Of a DNA stretch of 64,000 bases, positions 53,795 through 63,331 are shown piece by piece (the stretch's first letter is position 1; every line of letters starts with the position of its first letter). Where the stretch lies: positions 4,607,001-4,671,000 of the forward strand of contig NZ_CP130319.1 of NCBI RefSeq assembly GCF_032271945.1, read 5' to 3'. Source of the stretch: Paenibacillus sp. MBLB1832. GTDB lineage: Bacteria; Bacillota; Bacilli; Paenibacillales; NBRC-103111. A program made the translations under genes and the position numbers. Under the pieces are notes generated by a model that did no database searches, was not told the origin of the DNA, and saw only the letters and a program-made list of their open reading frames with translations.

Positions 53795-54883
53795 TTAACT
53801 GTTGCGTTGTTGGAAATCCTTCATGAAATCAGCAAGTGCTTTACATGATGCGTAAGGTACTGCATTGTACGTAGATGCACGAAGACCGCCTACGCTGCGG
53901 TGACCTTTCAGCCCAACGAATCCGTTCTGTTCCGTTTCTTTGATGAATTTCTTCTCCAACTCTTCATCTTGCAGACGGAATGTGATATTCATCATGGAAC
54001 GGCTTGCCGCATCCACAGGGCCACGGTAGAAACCATTGCTTCCATCGATTGCTGAATAAATAAGTCCTGATTTTTCTACATTATTTTTCTCAATCACCGT
54101 TAATCCGCCTTGCTCCTCAATCCATTTCAGAACAAGATTCACCATATAGATCGAATACGCAGGCGGCGTGTTATATAAGGAATTGTTTTTGCTGTGTGTG
54201 CCATATTGCAGCATAGTTGGGATCTTTTTTGGCAAATCCACGAGCATGTCGTCTTTGATAATCGCAACGGTCACACCGGATGGTCCAAGGTTCTTCTGAG
54301 CGCCCGCATAGATCATGCTGAATTTCGACACATCGATCGGACGGCTAAGAATATCACTCGACATATCCGCGATCAACGGGATATTGCCTGTCTCAGGGAA
54401 GCTTTGGAACTGTGCGCCTTCGATCGTTTCATTGGAAGTCACATGCAGGTAAGCTGAATTCGGATCCACATTGATTTCGCTGAGAGCAGGGATCTTCATA
54501 AACTTCTGTTCTTTCGAGCTTGCCGCGAGCGACACTTCACCGAACAACGCTGCCTCTTGTACTGCTTTCTCTGCCCATGCGCCTGTCAGCACATAGCTGC
54601 CCACTTTGCCTGGCTTCAAGAAATTCATAGGAATCATAGCAAACTGAGAGCTTGCTCCGCCTGTTAAGAACAGAATTTGGTAGCCATCTGGAATCCCAAA
54701 AATCCGCTTCAATAGCGCTTGCGTTTCATTATGGACTTGCTCATATTCCGCGCTGCGGTGAGAAATTTCCATGATGGACATGCCGATACCTTTGAAATCA
54801 ACAAACTCCTCTTGCGCTCTCTGAAGGACTTCGAGAGGTAAAGCCGCAGGCCCTGCGTTAAAGTTATAGGCCCTGTTTCCCAT
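53795..54883 (-). CDS. serC: Phosphoserine aminotransferase
   Basis: The PLP enzyme starts MGNRAYNFNAGPAALPLEVL. It has FLTGGASSQFAMIPMNFL near residue 75 and the Schiff-base lysine in YAGAQKNLGPSGVTV near 198. It converts 3-phosphohydroxypyruvate to phosphoserine in the serine pathway and also acts in vitamin B6 synthesis. ATG 54883 is chosen over an in-frame GTG within the ribosome binding site (AAAGGTGTGG). Confidence 0.95.
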   Translation of the reverse strand: MGNRAYNFNAGPAALPLEVLQRAQEEFVDFKGIGMSIMEISHRSAEYEQVHNETQALLKRIFGIPDGYQILFLTGGASSQFAMIPMNFLKPGKVGSYVLTGAWAEKAVQEAALFGEVSLAASSKEQKFMKIPALSEINVDPNSAYLHVTSNETIEGAQFQSFPETGNIPLIADMSSDILSRPIDVSKFSMIYAGAQKNLGPSGVTVAIIKDDMLVDLPKKIPTMLQYGTHSKNNSLYNTPPAYSIYMVNLVLKWIEEQGGLTVIEKNNVEKSGLIYSAIDGSNGFYRGPVDAASRSMMNITFRLQDEELEKKFIKETEQNGFVGLKGHRSVGGLRASTYNAVPYASCKALADFMKDFQQRNS

Positions 54884-54962
54884 GAGTGACCACACCTTTG
54901 CTTTTGTATTATGGCTATGATAGCAATATTCTGGTCAAGCATCAAGTAAAAACTGCCAGTCA

Positions 54963-55469
54963 TTATACGAGACTAGGTAGAATCCCTCTGTAAATTGCAA
55001 CCATGTCCTCCAGCTTCATCCGAACCAGTCCACTGGAAGATGGACACACATAATCCACGACACCTTGTACCATCGGATGGGGTTGAACTCCCCAAGCCAT
55101 ACCTCTTCGGCCGCTATATTGCTCGTAGACGCCCTTTCCTACGAAACATACAAGCTTGGGGCGATAGTATTCGATCTTCTGTTTCAACAGAATTCGACCT
55201 TCGCGATATTCCTCTGCCGTAATTTCTGCTGCTGTGAGCGAGGGGCGCGCCACGATATTCGTAAACCCATAGCCGATATCCAGCATATCGCCATCTTCTT
55301 GAGGCTTGTATAGGCGCGGTGTAATACCAGCTTGATAAAGAATCCGATAGAAGCGATTGTTAGGATTCGCGTAATGATGGCCTGTTTCACCAGATCGGAT
55401 ACTGGGATTATACCCAACGAAGAGGATTTGCAAATTTTTACGCACATGATCCGAGATCGCCGCTAACAT
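54963..55469 (-). CDS. Mug-type mismatch-specific uracil/thymine DNA glycosylase
   Basis: The active-site block LFVGYNPSIRSGETGHHYANP (about residues 16-36) and NNRFYRILYQAG define the Mug/TDG branch of the uracil-DNA glycosylase superfamily. The Asn in GYNPS and the C-terminal SSSGL loop match. It removes U or damaged pyrimidines mispaired with G. The start overlaps the end of the DUF1501 gene by 7 bases. Confidence 0.88.
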   Translation of the reverse strand: MLAAISDHVRKNLQILFVGYNPSIRSGETGHHYANPNNRFYRILYQAGITPRLYKPQEDGDMLDIGYGFTNIVARPSLTAAEITAEEYREGRILLKQKIEYYRPKLVCFVGKGVYEQYSGRRGMAWGVQPHPMVQGVVDYVCPSSSGLVRMKLEDMVAIYRGILPSLV

Positions 55470-56719
55470 GACATACTACACCGCTTTCCTTTTATAAATT
55501 TCAAATTCTCATAAGATTTGCCTAACACGGCCGACACGTCCCCATGCAGCCAGGATTCCACAATCGTACTATATACGGATCGAAAATCAACTTCATACTT
55601 GAGGTCCCCATTATTCAAGTTGCTCAGACTCGGATAAGCGCCATACAGGCCGCCTTTCACTTTTCCGCCAAGTACAAACATCGGGGCAGCCGTACCGTGG
55701 TCCGTTCCCCCATTGCCGTTCTCTTTGACACGTCGTCCGAACTCCGAGAACACCATGACAACAACGCGGTCTTGCAAGCCTTGGACTTCCAAATCATTGT
55801 AGAAAGCTGTCAAGCCTTCATCCACTTGTGTCAGCGTGCGCTCGTGCTGCAACTTCTCATCGGCATGGTCATCAAATCCGCCTGCTTGTACCTGGAACAA
55901 TCGCGTACCTGATTTCCCTGCGAGCAGTTTCGGAATGACTTGCAAGTCTTTCGCAAAGTTCGTGTTCGGATACGTAACCTTATTCGTATATGCTGTTGTT
56001 AACGCTTGGATCGCTTCAACACTCTTGTAAGCATCGGTCCCGCGCGCAGCTACGACCCGAAGTTGATCCATTGAATTGGCGCCGTACATATCTAGGAAGG
56101 CTTTGGAGATTCTATTTTTGTCTAGCGCAGCTGTTTGGGGATCAAAGACATGATAAGTGTCGAGGGATTGAATCACGGGAAAACTCAACGTATCCGAGGC
56201 AAAAGCTTTACTTCCCGCGCTGCCGATTTGAATGGCTTTTAACGGATTGGTGTTGCCTTTAAGGGAAGATTGGACATATCGCGCCAGCCACCCGCTTCGG
56301 CTTAGTTTCGCCGGCTCCGCCGTTTGCCAAATTTCCATGGATCGGAAATGAGAATGATTCGGCTCTGGATAGCCGACGCCTTGGATGATCGCCATTTTAC
56401 CTAATTTATATAAGGCTGCCAAGCCCGCAAGACGAGGATGCAAGCCAACTTCGTTGTTAATGGCGTGAACATCTTTCTGCTGGTAGGCAAGTGTTGGCCG
56501 CGAATCGTAGTAGATGCCTTGCCCATAGGGGATCAGTGTGTTGATGCCGTCATTGCCGCCATTTAATTGCACGACGACCAACACAGGTTCATCAAACTCC
56601 GATGACGAGCTTACATGGAATAATTTTTTACCCGTTTCTGTAAAAAGGGCTCCGCCCAATCCCAAGGTCGCGAACAATGTCGTCCCTTTGATTAGAAAAT
56701 CTCTTCTCGTCAGCTTCAC
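55463..56719 (-). CDS. DUF1501 protein with Tat-type signal
   Basis: GTG 56719 (GGGAGGTGAGTTC upstream) begins MKLTRRDFLIKGTTLFATLG, a twin-arginine signal. The body carries VVVQLNGGNDGINTLIPY and VVVMVFSEFGRRVKENGNGGTDHGTAAP, typical of DUF1501 (alkaline-phosphatase-like fold). It is thought to be exported and to work with the DUF1800 protein encoded just upstream. Confidence 0.92.
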   Translation of the reverse strand: MKLTRRDFLIKGTTLFATLGLGGALFTETGKKLFHVSSSSEFDEPVLVVVQLNGGNDGINTLIPYGQGIYYDSRPTLAYQQKDVHAINNEVGLHPRLAGLAALYKLGKMAIIQGVGYPEPNHSHFRSMEIWQTAEPAKLSRSGWLARYVQSSLKGNTNPLKAIQIGSAGSKAFASDTLSFPVIQSLDTYHVFDPQTAALDKNRISKAFLDMYGANSMDQLRVVAARGTDAYKSVEAIQALTTAYTNKVTYPNTNFAKDLQVIPKLLAGKSGTRLFQVQAGGFDDHADEKLQHERTLTQVDEGLTAFYNDLEVQGLQDRVVVMVFSEFGRRVKENGNGGTDHGTAAPMFVLGGKVKGGLYGAYPSLSNLNNGDLKYEVDFRSVYSTIVESWLHGDVSAVLGKSYENLKFIKGKRCSMSC

Positions 56720-56731
56720 GAACTCACCTCC

Positions 56732-58060
56732 CTATTTCATTTGTGATTCAGGACTTATCAGCACAAGCTGCAGTAGACCGCGCAAGCCCGCATTACGCTG
56801 CTTCGCTTGCCCCTGATGGACAATCGTGTCGTCCGCATAGGCACTTAGACTATGTAACGTTTGCGCCGATAGCGTTGAGACACCCATTCGGTCAGCCCAA
56901 AGCTTTGGCCAATCCGCTGCCGCGTCCTTGGCCTCGGGCGTGTAAGCAGCCGAAGCCAACGTCTGCGCATTCATTTGCTTCGCGACCCCTTCGGCGAATT
57001 GATAACGAGCGAGCAAGCAGTTCGATGTCAGCCAAGCGGAGCCGCCTCTCCAGCCAGCTACGTCAGGCGGGTTGAATAACTCCTGCCCCATCTTCCGCAT
57101 GGCCTGTGCATGCCCTCTCGCGACCGAGACGCCGCAGCACTTAAGAATACCTGCAACATATTCTGCAGGCGTTTTAATCAGTGCCATCCGATAGGTCTCT
57201 GCATAGAACTCATCCGACAGGAAAAGCTCCTTGAGAACTTCGCCTATCGTTTGCTTCTGCACGATGAGGTCAGCGATCGTTCCGATCCAACTTTGGGACG
57301 GGGTATCCGTCACAAAAAACTGCAATAGCTTCTCTGCCAAAAAGATCGGCAATGCTTTCTGATGAAACAAGATGTCGATGACATCGTCCGAATCCAGCTT
57401 CCCGCTTTCTCCCAACACCGTCTTCTGGTCATTGTCATGCTGCTTGGCATTATAAGCGACTTTGCCTTCATTCTTATTGTAAGTCCAGCCTGTGAAAGCT
57501 CTCGCCGACTCCTTCACATCGGTTTCCGTATAATGTCCAATCCCTAGCGTGAAGAGCTCCATTACTTCGCGCGCATAATTCTCGTTCGGCTTCCCCTTCT
57601 TATTCTGATTAACATCGAGCCAAATCATCATGGCTGGATCTTTCCCGATTTCGATAAGAAGCTGCTTAAAGCTACCTAGCGCAAATTTGCGAAGAAGATC
57701 ATTCTGTGCGACCATGAGCGCGGTGTCCTTCACTTTGTAGTTCGCCGTTGCGAAATGTCCATGCCAAAACAACGTCATCTTCTCGATCAGCGGAGTTGGC
57801 GAATGAACCATACGGTACAACCAATACGTCTGCTGGTCGACGATCTGTTCAGGGTCCATCGCTTTCTTGCCATCCGCTTGGAATTGATCGAAGGGCAACA
57901 GATCAGGTGCTTTTGCAAGTAAGCTCTCGCCCGCGACAAGTCGCCTCACCGTTTCCACTCGTCCCAGTGCCGTGCAAACCGCAATTTCCTCCTGGGTCGC
58001 ACCAAACCCAGCTCGAAGCAATAGATGAACAACTTCTTTATTCGTCCATTGGACTCCCAT
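56732..58060 (-). CDS. DUF1800 family protein
   Basis: ATG 58060 (MGVQWTNKEVVHLLLRAGFG) follows a GGGGAAG site. The protein has the family blocks MTLFWHGHFA, YAREVMELFTLGIGHY and AFTGWTY. DUF1800 proteins almost always occur beside DUF1501 proteins; their shared role is unknown, with suggestions of a secreted or surface complex. The gene order DUF1800-DUF1501 is the usual one. Confidence 0.92.
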   Translation of the reverse strand: MGVQWTNKEVVHLLLRAGFGATQEEIAVCTALGRVETVRRLVAGESLLAKAPDLLPFDQFQADGKKAMDPEQIVDQQTYWLYRMVHSPTPLIEKMTLFWHGHFATANYKVKDTALMVAQNDLLRKFALGSFKQLLIEIGKDPAMMIWLDVNQNKKGKPNENYAREVMELFTLGIGHYTETDVKESARAFTGWTYNKNEGKVAYNAKQHDNDQKTVLGESGKLDSDDVIDILFHQKALPIFLAEKLLQFFVTDTPSQSWIGTIADLIVQKQTIGEVLKELFLSDEFYAETYRMALIKTPAEYVAGILKCCGVSVARGHAQAMRKMGQELFNPPDVAGWRGGSAWLTSNCLLARYQFAEGVAKQMNAQTLASAAYTPEAKDAAADWPKLWADRMGVSTLSAQTLHSLSAYADDTIVHQGQAKQRNAGLRGLLQLVLISPESQMK

Positions 58061-58115
58061 GACTTCCCCACCGATCGTTTTCTTTTTACTGTAGCACACA
58101 AGTATGTCAAAAGTG

Positions 58116-58166
58116 TGTAGAAACGCGAAGAAACCAAGTCGAATGACCTGGTTTCTTCGCGTAATT
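58116..58166. terminator. Hairpin terminator between the FMN reductase and DUF1800 genes
   Basis: Arms ACGCGAAGAAACCA(A)GTC and GAC(C)TGGTTTCTTCGCGT (58123-58162) pair over about 18 bases around GAAT. The plus strand continues AATTTTATG and the minus strand TTCTACAC. Confidence 0.8.
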
Positions 58167-58712
58167 TTATGTTCTCACTTGCGCAGCTAACGTAAGGAAA
58201 GTACGAACAGCACGGCGTACACGTGTATCCACATCAGGCTGAATATGTTCAAAGGTTGAATCGCCTTGGAAGCTCTTCCGCTGATCGCCGCCAATGGAAA
58301 TCCACTCTGGGCAGTTGATGCCGTGCAGATTACGAACGATCGTCTGCAGCTGTGTCAACGAGCTGACGGCAACCGCACCACCGGATGAGCTAACGGACAG
58401 CACCGCTTTATGTTTAAAATGATCCTGCCCGACATGATCCAGCGCATTCTTCAGAACACCCGAAATGCCGCTGTGATATTCAGGAGTCGCAAGCACAATG
58501 CCATCGGCGGCCAGCATCGCTTGTTTAAATGATACAAGTCCTTCATGCCCATTGTCGCGATCCTCTGGTGTGTAAAACGGAAGCGGTGACCGATAGAGAT
58601 CAATCAGGGTTACTTCGTGTCCCTCTAAAGAAGCTAGGTGCCCGATATATTGTGATAGCCGTGTGCTTGTGGCTGCTCCGTGGTTGCTTCCAGCAATAAT
58701 CGTGATCTTCAT
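58167..58712 (-). CDS. NADPH-dependent FMN reductase
   Basis: The flavodoxin-like fold begins MKITIIAGSNHGAATSTRLS, followed by LIDLYRSPLPFY and the signature ATPEYHSGISGVLKNALDHV near residues 78-98, all typical of PF03358. It reduces FMN, quinones or azo compounds with NAD(P)H. AAGGATGA precedes the ATG. It is a stand-alone gene. Confidence 0.93.
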   Translation of the reverse strand: MKITIIAGSNHGAATSTRLSQYIGHLASLEGHEVTLIDLYRSPLPFYTPEDRDNGHEGLVSFKQAMLAADGIVLATPEYHSGISGVLKNALDHVGQDHFKHKAVLSVSSSGGAVAVSSLTQLQTIVRNLHGINCPEWISIGGDQRKSFQGDSTFEHIQPDVDTRVRRAVRTFLTLAAQVRT

Positions 58713-58817
58713 AGTGAGTCATCCTTCCTTATGGCTTATCTTTTTTCATTATACCCGACATTTTCTGATTATGCACCATTATTTAGAATTATTATAAAAA
58801 GATATTTATTACAAAGA

Positions 58818-58865
58818 AAAGAATCCTCATACCCTAGACTAGCTAGGATACGAGGATTCTTATAT
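58818..58865 (-). terminator. Terminator of glnA
   Basis: Arms AAGAATCCTC and GAGGATTCTT with an inner CCTAG/CTAGG pairing are followed on the minus strand by TTCTTTG. It lies about 25 bases past the GlnA stop. Confidence 0.75.
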
Positions 58866-58889
58866 AGAAATCGTATAAGTGCTAAAGAA

Positions 58890-60314
58890 TTAGCAATCGA
58901 AGTAAAGGTTGTACTCGTGTGGGTGAATACGGATCGCAACTTGTTTCGCTTCGCCACGTTTCAACTCGATGTAGTTATCGATGAAGTCTTGTGTGAATAC
59001 GCCGCCCTCAGTCAAGAAGTCGGAATCAGCTGCAAGTGCATCTAAAGCCTCATCCAATGTACCAGGAACGCTGCGGATTTCAGCTTTCTCAGCATCAGAC
59101 ATTTCATAGATGTTTGTATCGAAAGGACCGTATCCAAGAGCACGTGGATCGATTTTCTTCTTGATACCGTCAAGACCAGCCATCAACATTGCCGCGAAAG
59201 CAAGGTATGGGTTAGCTGTGCTGTCAGGTGTACGGAACTCAATACGACAACCTTTAGGTGTCACAGCTGCGATTGGAATACGAACTGCTGCGGAACGGTT
59301 ACCTTTGGAGAATACAAGGTTTACCGGAGCTTCGTAACCAGGAACTAGACGTTTGAAGGAGTTTGTACTTGGGTTCGTGATCGCGATCAACGCTGGAGCG
59401 TGATACAGGATACCACCGATATAGTTAATAGCAAGTTCGCTTAGGTTCGCGTATGCGCCTTTTTCGTAGAACAAAGGGTTGCCTTCGTTGAAAATGGACA
59501 TATGAACGTGCATTCCGCTACCGTTATCACCAAATAGTGGTTTCGGCATGAATGTAGCTACTTTACCATATTCTCTTGCAGTGTTAGCAACGATATATTT
59601 GTATTTAAGAAGGTTATCTGCTGTTTTTGTCAAAGTGTCAAAACGGAAGTTGATTTCAGCTTGACCAGCTGTCGCTACTTCGTGGTGATGACGCTCAATG
59701 CGAAGACCTGCATCAGCAAGTTTATTACACATTTCGGAACGGATATCTTGTTGGGAATCCATAGGTGCTACTGGAACGTAACCACCTTTAACTGGAACTT
59801 TATAACCAAGGTTACCGCCTTCTTCTTTACGGCCAGTGTTCCAACCTGCTTCTTCGGAATCAACTTCGAAGTAGGATTTGTTCATGCCGTTTTCGAAACG
59901 AACATCATCAAAGATGAAGAATTCGGATTCAGGTGCGAAGAATGCTGTTGTACCCACACCAGTTGTTTGCAAATATTCTTCAGCCTTTTGAGCGATGCTG
60001 CGTGGATCACGGTCATAACGATCGCCATCAGGTGTATGGATATTGCTCATAATTACCAAAGTTGGGTGTGCTGTGAAAGGATCAACATAAGCTGTTTCCG
60101 TATCTGGCATCATTACCATGTCAGATTGTTCAATACCACGGAATCCAGGGATCGATGAACCGTCAAAAGCTACGCCATTCACGAATGTTTCTTCATCTAC
60201 TTCTGTAGCAGGCAAAGAAATATGTTGCGCTTTACCGGAGAGACCTACGAAACGAAAATCTACCCACTCAATATTTTTTTCCTTAATTAGGTTCAACACG
60301 TTTTGAACTGACAT
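58890..60314 (-). CDS. glnA: Type I glutamine synthetase, GSI-beta-like
   Basis: The 474-residue enzyme condenses glutamate and ammonia with ATP. It has VAFDGSSIPGFRGIEQSDM, PESEFFIFDD, HHHEVATAGQAE, FGDNGSGMHVHMS and NRSAAVRIP. Unlike the 444-residue GSI-alpha enzyme of Bacillus it has the extra segment around residues 155-180 and the C-terminal block GGVFTQDFIDNYIELK. It aligns far better to proteobacterial GlnA. A tyrosine at the position of the adenylylated residue is present (NIYEMSDAE). No glnR gene is adjacent. GGGAGGG precedes ATG 60314. Confidence 0.93.
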   Translation of the reverse strand: MSVQNVLNLIKEKNIEWVDFRFVGLSGKAQHISLPATEVDEETFVNGVAFDGSSIPGFRGIEQSDMVMMPDTETAYVDPFTAHPTLVIMSNIHTPDGDRYDRDPRSIAQKAEEYLQTTGVGTTAFFAPESEFFIFDDVRFENGMNKSYFEVDSEEAGWNTGRKEEGGNLGYKVPVKGGYVPVAPMDSQQDIRSEMCNKLADAGLRIERHHHEVATAGQAEINFRFDTLTKTADNLLKYKYIVANTAREYGKVATFMPKPLFGDNGSGMHVHMSIFNEGNPLFYEKGAYANLSELAINYIGGILYHAPALIAITNPSTNSFKRLVPGYEAPVNLVFSKGNRSAAVRIPIAAVTPKGCRIEFRTPDSTANPYLAFAAMLMAGLDGIKKKIDPRALGYGPFDTNIYEMSDAEKAEIRSVPGTLDEALDALAADSDFLTEGGVFTQDFIDNYIELKRGEAKQVAIRIHPHEYNLYFDC

Positions 60315-60392
60315 TTAAAAACCCTCCCATTTCCGTACATTCAACGTACTTTGCATGATTAATGTTCAACTTTTGCTTGTTTTCTTTCACAT

Positions 60393-60422
60393 ATTATATA
60401 GCGACATTGCTTACACAGTCAA
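60393..60422 (-). promoter_or_regulatory. glnA promoter
   Basis: TTGACT (60417-60422) and TATAAT (60393-60398) are separated by 18 bases on the minus strand, 79 bases before the start codon. Confidence 0.7.
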
Positions 60423-60450
60423 TACTTATGTCAGGTATTTTTTATTGAAG

Positions 60451-60467
60451 TGTAAGCTATTCTTACA
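60451..60467. promoter_or_regulatory. GlnR/TnrA operator upstream of glnA
   Basis: TGTAAGCTATTCTTACA fits the TGTNA-N7-TNACA consensus of the Gram-positive nitrogen regulators at every fixed position. It lies about 30 bases upstream of the -35 element. Confidence 0.7.
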
Positions 60468-60499
60468 CAATTTCACTTCTTTCCTGAATATCCAAAAAC

Positions 60500-60545
60500 A
60501 GGGAGCGAGTTACTCCGTTGCCGAAGATACTCGCTCCCTTGCAAA
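60500..60545 (-). terminator. Terminator of the DAHP synthase gene
   Basis: Arms GGGAGCGAGT and ACTCGCTCCC enclose a roughly 18-base loop and are followed on the minus strand by TGTTTTTGG, about 10 bases past the stop. Confidence 0.75.
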
Positions 60546-60553
60546 GCCCTCTA

Positions 60554-61597
60554 TTAAGCCAGAATGGCTTCTTTTTGCGTATCAAACTTCTTACCTAGCA
60601 ACGGTGCTAGTTTCTCAAGATCAGCCAATAGATGTGCGAATTGATCTGGGAATAAGGACTGTACGCCATCACCTGTCATGGAGTTATCTGGATCTGTGTG
60701 CATTTCGATGATCAATCCGTCCGCTCCTGCCGCAACGGATGCTTTGGTCATTGGCACGACAAGCTCTCTGCGGCCTGTTCCATGACTTGGATCTGAGATC
60801 ACTGGCAAGTGGCTCAGCCCTTTCAACACAGGAATTGCAGATAAATCTAACGTATTGCGTGTGTACGTCTCGAATGTACGGATTCCGCGCTCACAAAGCA
60901 TAACGTTCGGATTGCCGCCAGCAAGAATGTATTCAGCCGCATTCAAGAATTCATCGTACGTGGAGCTAAATCCGCGTTTGAGTAATACCGGCGTTTGGAT
61001 CGTTCCCAGCTTACGCAGCAAATCGAAGTTTTGCATGTTGCGTGTACCTACTTGAAGAATGTCAGCGTACTCTGCACACACATCTACGTATTCAGGTGTC
61101 ATAACTTCCGTAATCGTAAGAAGTCCGTGTTTCTTCCCCGCTTCCGCCATCATAATAAGACCTTCAACCCCAACACCTTGGAAGCTGTATGGACCTGTTC
61201 TCGGTTTGAAAGCTCCGCCGCGCAGCACTTGACCGCCAGCTGCTTTGACCAAACGAGCAATTTCATCGATTTGCTCAGGCGTTTCAACTGCACAAGGACC
61301 ACCCATGACGACGAGCTGCTCCCCACCGATTTCAACACCTTTAATGTTAATCACCGTGTCTGCTGGATGGAAATCGCGGCTAGCCAATTTGTATGACTTA
61401 GAAATCTTCACAACTTGCTCAACACCCGACATTTGACGCAGCTGTTCTGCCAATTTCGGATCCGCCTTACCGATGATTCCGATGACCGTACGGTCAACGC
61501 CTTTGGAGACATGCGCTTGAACCCCTTGTTTCTCGATCCATTGTACAATCTCCTGAATGCGCTCATCCGATGTTTTGTTCGATGTAATTGCGATCAT
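60554..61597 (-). CDS. aroF: 3-deoxy-7-phosphoheptulonate synthase (DAHP synthase, type I-beta)
   Basis: Residues 1-65 form the N-terminal ferredoxin-like (ACT-type) regulatory domain. The catalytic barrel follows with VVMGGPCAVETPEQ, RGGAFKPRTGPYSFQG, LLKRGFSSTYDEF and SDPSHGTGRRELV. It starts the shikimate pathway from erythrose-4-phosphate and PEP; the regulatory domain confers aromatic feedback in related enzymes. ATG 61597 has GGAGAG 8 bases upstream. Confidence 0.95.
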   Translation of the reverse strand: MIAITSNKTSDERIQEIVQWIEKQGVQAHVSKGVDRTVIGIIGKADPKLAEQLRQMSGVEQVVKISKSYKLASRDFHPADTVINIKGVEIGGEQLVVMGGPCAVETPEQIDEIARLVKAAGGQVLRGGAFKPRTGPYSFQGVGVEGLIMMAEAGKKHGLLTITEVMTPEYVDVCAEYADILQVGTRNMQNFDLLRKLGTIQTPVLLKRGFSSTYDEFLNAAEYILAGGNPNVMLCERGIRTFETYTRNTLDLSAIPVLKGLSHLPVISDPSHGTGRRELVVPMTKASVAAGADGLIIEMHTDPDNSMTGDGVQSLFPDQFAHLLADLEKLAPLLGKKFDTQKEAILA

Positions 61598-61711
61598 GTG
61601 ATCCACTCTCCTCTTTCATTTATAATCGTATATATCATAATAAGTTTACTTGCACGCTTCAACGCTTGTTCGCTTCTACGCTTTTATGCTTTTAACCGCT
61701 AAAGTAAATAT

Positions 61712-61745
61712 ACAACGCTTGACGAGAATTCGTCAAGCGCTAATT
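61712..61745 (-). terminator. Hairpin downstream of the DUF2062 gene
   Basis: Perfect 10-base arms CGCTTGACGA and TCGTCAAGCG around GAAT (61716-61739), followed on the minus strand by TTGTATATTT. The T-run is weak. Confidence 0.6.
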
Positions 61746-61753
61746 TATTCACT

Positions 61754-62266
61754 TTATTCTTTTGTTTGCGTAGTCGCCAACTGATCTTTGCGAAGTCTTC
61801 GCTTCTCTTTCCGACGATTCGCTTGGTACTTGAGCAATAGAACAACTGGGAAGTAAGCGATAATGCCAAGGAATAGTCCAACAACCATCCCACCGATAAT
61901 CAAATCCAACCCGCTTCTAATAATATTAGACAGCATATGCGGCAAATGATGAATGAGATAGAACTTAAAGTGCTTTGGAACTAAGGCTTCTCCGACCTGC
62001 TTATTAAGAATGGAGAACGGGATGTAGATGACTTTACCGAAAACAAAACCGATTAATGCGGCAGGCAAGTTAGCTCTCAACAGATACACCAACGGAAAAA
62101 TGAGAGCGAAAGCGAACCCTGCGGTTGGCAGGGTAAACATTTCAACGAATAAACCGATTGAAAAGCCACGCGCTACCATGGATGGACCACCCTTGGCACG
62201 TAAAAGAAGAATATATTTGTACTTAAACCAACGTTTAATACTTTTCCAATCGTAGCGAGCTTTCAT
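61754..62266 (-). CDS. DUF2062 membrane protein
   Basis: About 170 residues with three or four membrane helices. The conserved patterns SMVARGFSIGLFVEMFTLPTAG and ANLPAALIGFVFGKVIYIP match DUF2062. A basic C-terminus follows the last helix. ATG 62266 (MKARYDW) is chosen for the AGAAGGTG site; ATG 62269 just before it is equally possible. Function unknown. Confidence 0.8.
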   Translation of the reverse strand: MKARYDWKSIKRWFKYKYILLLRAKGGPSMVARGFSIGLFVEMFTLPTAGFAFALIFPLVYLLRANLPAALIGFVFGKVIYIPFSILNKQVGEALVPKHFKFYLIHHLPHMLSNIIRSGLDLIIGGMVVGLFLGIIAYFPVVLLLKYQANRRKEKRRLRKDQLATTQTKE

Positions 62267-62328
62267 CATTTTCACCTTCTGGATACTTTGCATGCTGGTT
62301 CAATCCCGTCGAGTGGAATAAGCAGGAA

Positions 62329-63285
62329 TTACGCTTGTGATGCTGCTTTAGATTTAACTGAGGGAATTAGTTTCTTCATATTAATAGTACGTACCAATTC
62401 CCATGTGGTTTCATCTTTCGCATCATAGTTTTCTAAATAGGAAATGACCTCTTTGGTAATCGGTGTTGGTGTGGAGGCACCTGACGTAACACCTACTTTG
62501 CGCACATGCGCCAGCCAGTCACGGTCCAATTCAGACAGATCCGAAATGCGGTACGCTTTGACCCCAGCAATATCCTCGGATACTTGAGCTAGTCGATTGG
62601 AGTTGTTGCTTTTCGGATCTCCGACGACGATAACTAGATCGACTTCCTTCGCTTGCTCCGCGACAGCTTCTTGACGAACTTGGGTCGCTAAGCAAATTTC
62701 ATTATGAATTTCAGCATGTGGGAACAGGTCCAGCAACCGATTCATAATGTGCTTAATATCCCATTGACTCATCGTCGTTTGATTCGTGATGATGATTCGT
62801 TTCGAATTCAATTGAAGATGCTCCGCCTCTTCCAATTTCTCAATGAGATGGACATGATCGGGAGCAACACCGATCGCGCCTTCCGGCTCTGGGTGTCCCT
62901 TTTTGCCAATATAAATAATCTCGTAACCATCCGCTACTTTCTCACGAATCAAATCATGCGTCTTAGTCACATCCGGGCAAGTTGCATCCACAACCGTTAA
63001 GCCTTTATCTCTAGCCAATCGGCGTACTTCTGGGGAGACCCCATGCGCAGTAAAAATAACTGTACCTGTTTCGACTTGGGACAAAATATCAAGACGATTC
63101 TCGCCATCCAGCGTAATCACGCCTTCTTCCTTAAAGAAATCCGTAACATGCGCGTTATGAACGATCATGCCGAGAATATATATAGGACGGGGTAGATTCA
63201 AATTTTTAGCCGTTTGCATAGCTAGCGCCATCGCATCAACTACACCGTAACAATAACCTCTTGGAGAAATTCGAACAACTTCCAT
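62329..63285 (-). CDS. ispH: 4-hydroxy-3-methylbut-2-enyl diphosphate reductase
   Basis: The iron-sulfur enzyme of the MEP isoprenoid pathway. The three cluster cysteines are in [11 protein letters not shown] (near residue 12), [12 protein letters not shown] (near 100) and [13 protein letters not shown] (near 195). It makes IPP and DMAPP. ATG 63285 is chosen because AGGTGG precedes it; the upstream in-frame start lies in that site. Confidence 0.95.
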   Translation of the reverse strand: MEVVRISPRGYCYGVVDAMALAMQTAKNLNLPRPIYILGMIVHNAHVTDFFKEEGVITLDGENRLDILSQVETGTVIFTAHGVSPEVRRLARDKGLTVVDATCPDVTKTHDLIREKVADGYEIIYIGKKGHPEPEGAIGVAPDHVHLIEKLEEAEHLQLNSKRIIITNQTTMSQWDIKHIMNRLLDLFPHAEIHNEICLATQVRQEAVAEQAKEVDLVIVVGDPKSNNSNRLAQVSEDIAGVKAYRISDLSELDRDWLAHVRKVGVTSGASTPTPITKEVISYLENYDAKDETTWELVRTINMKKLIPSVKSKAASQA

Positions 63286-63331
63286 GACTTCCACCTGCCT
63301 AAGACAATGTATTTCTTCATATTATATCTGA

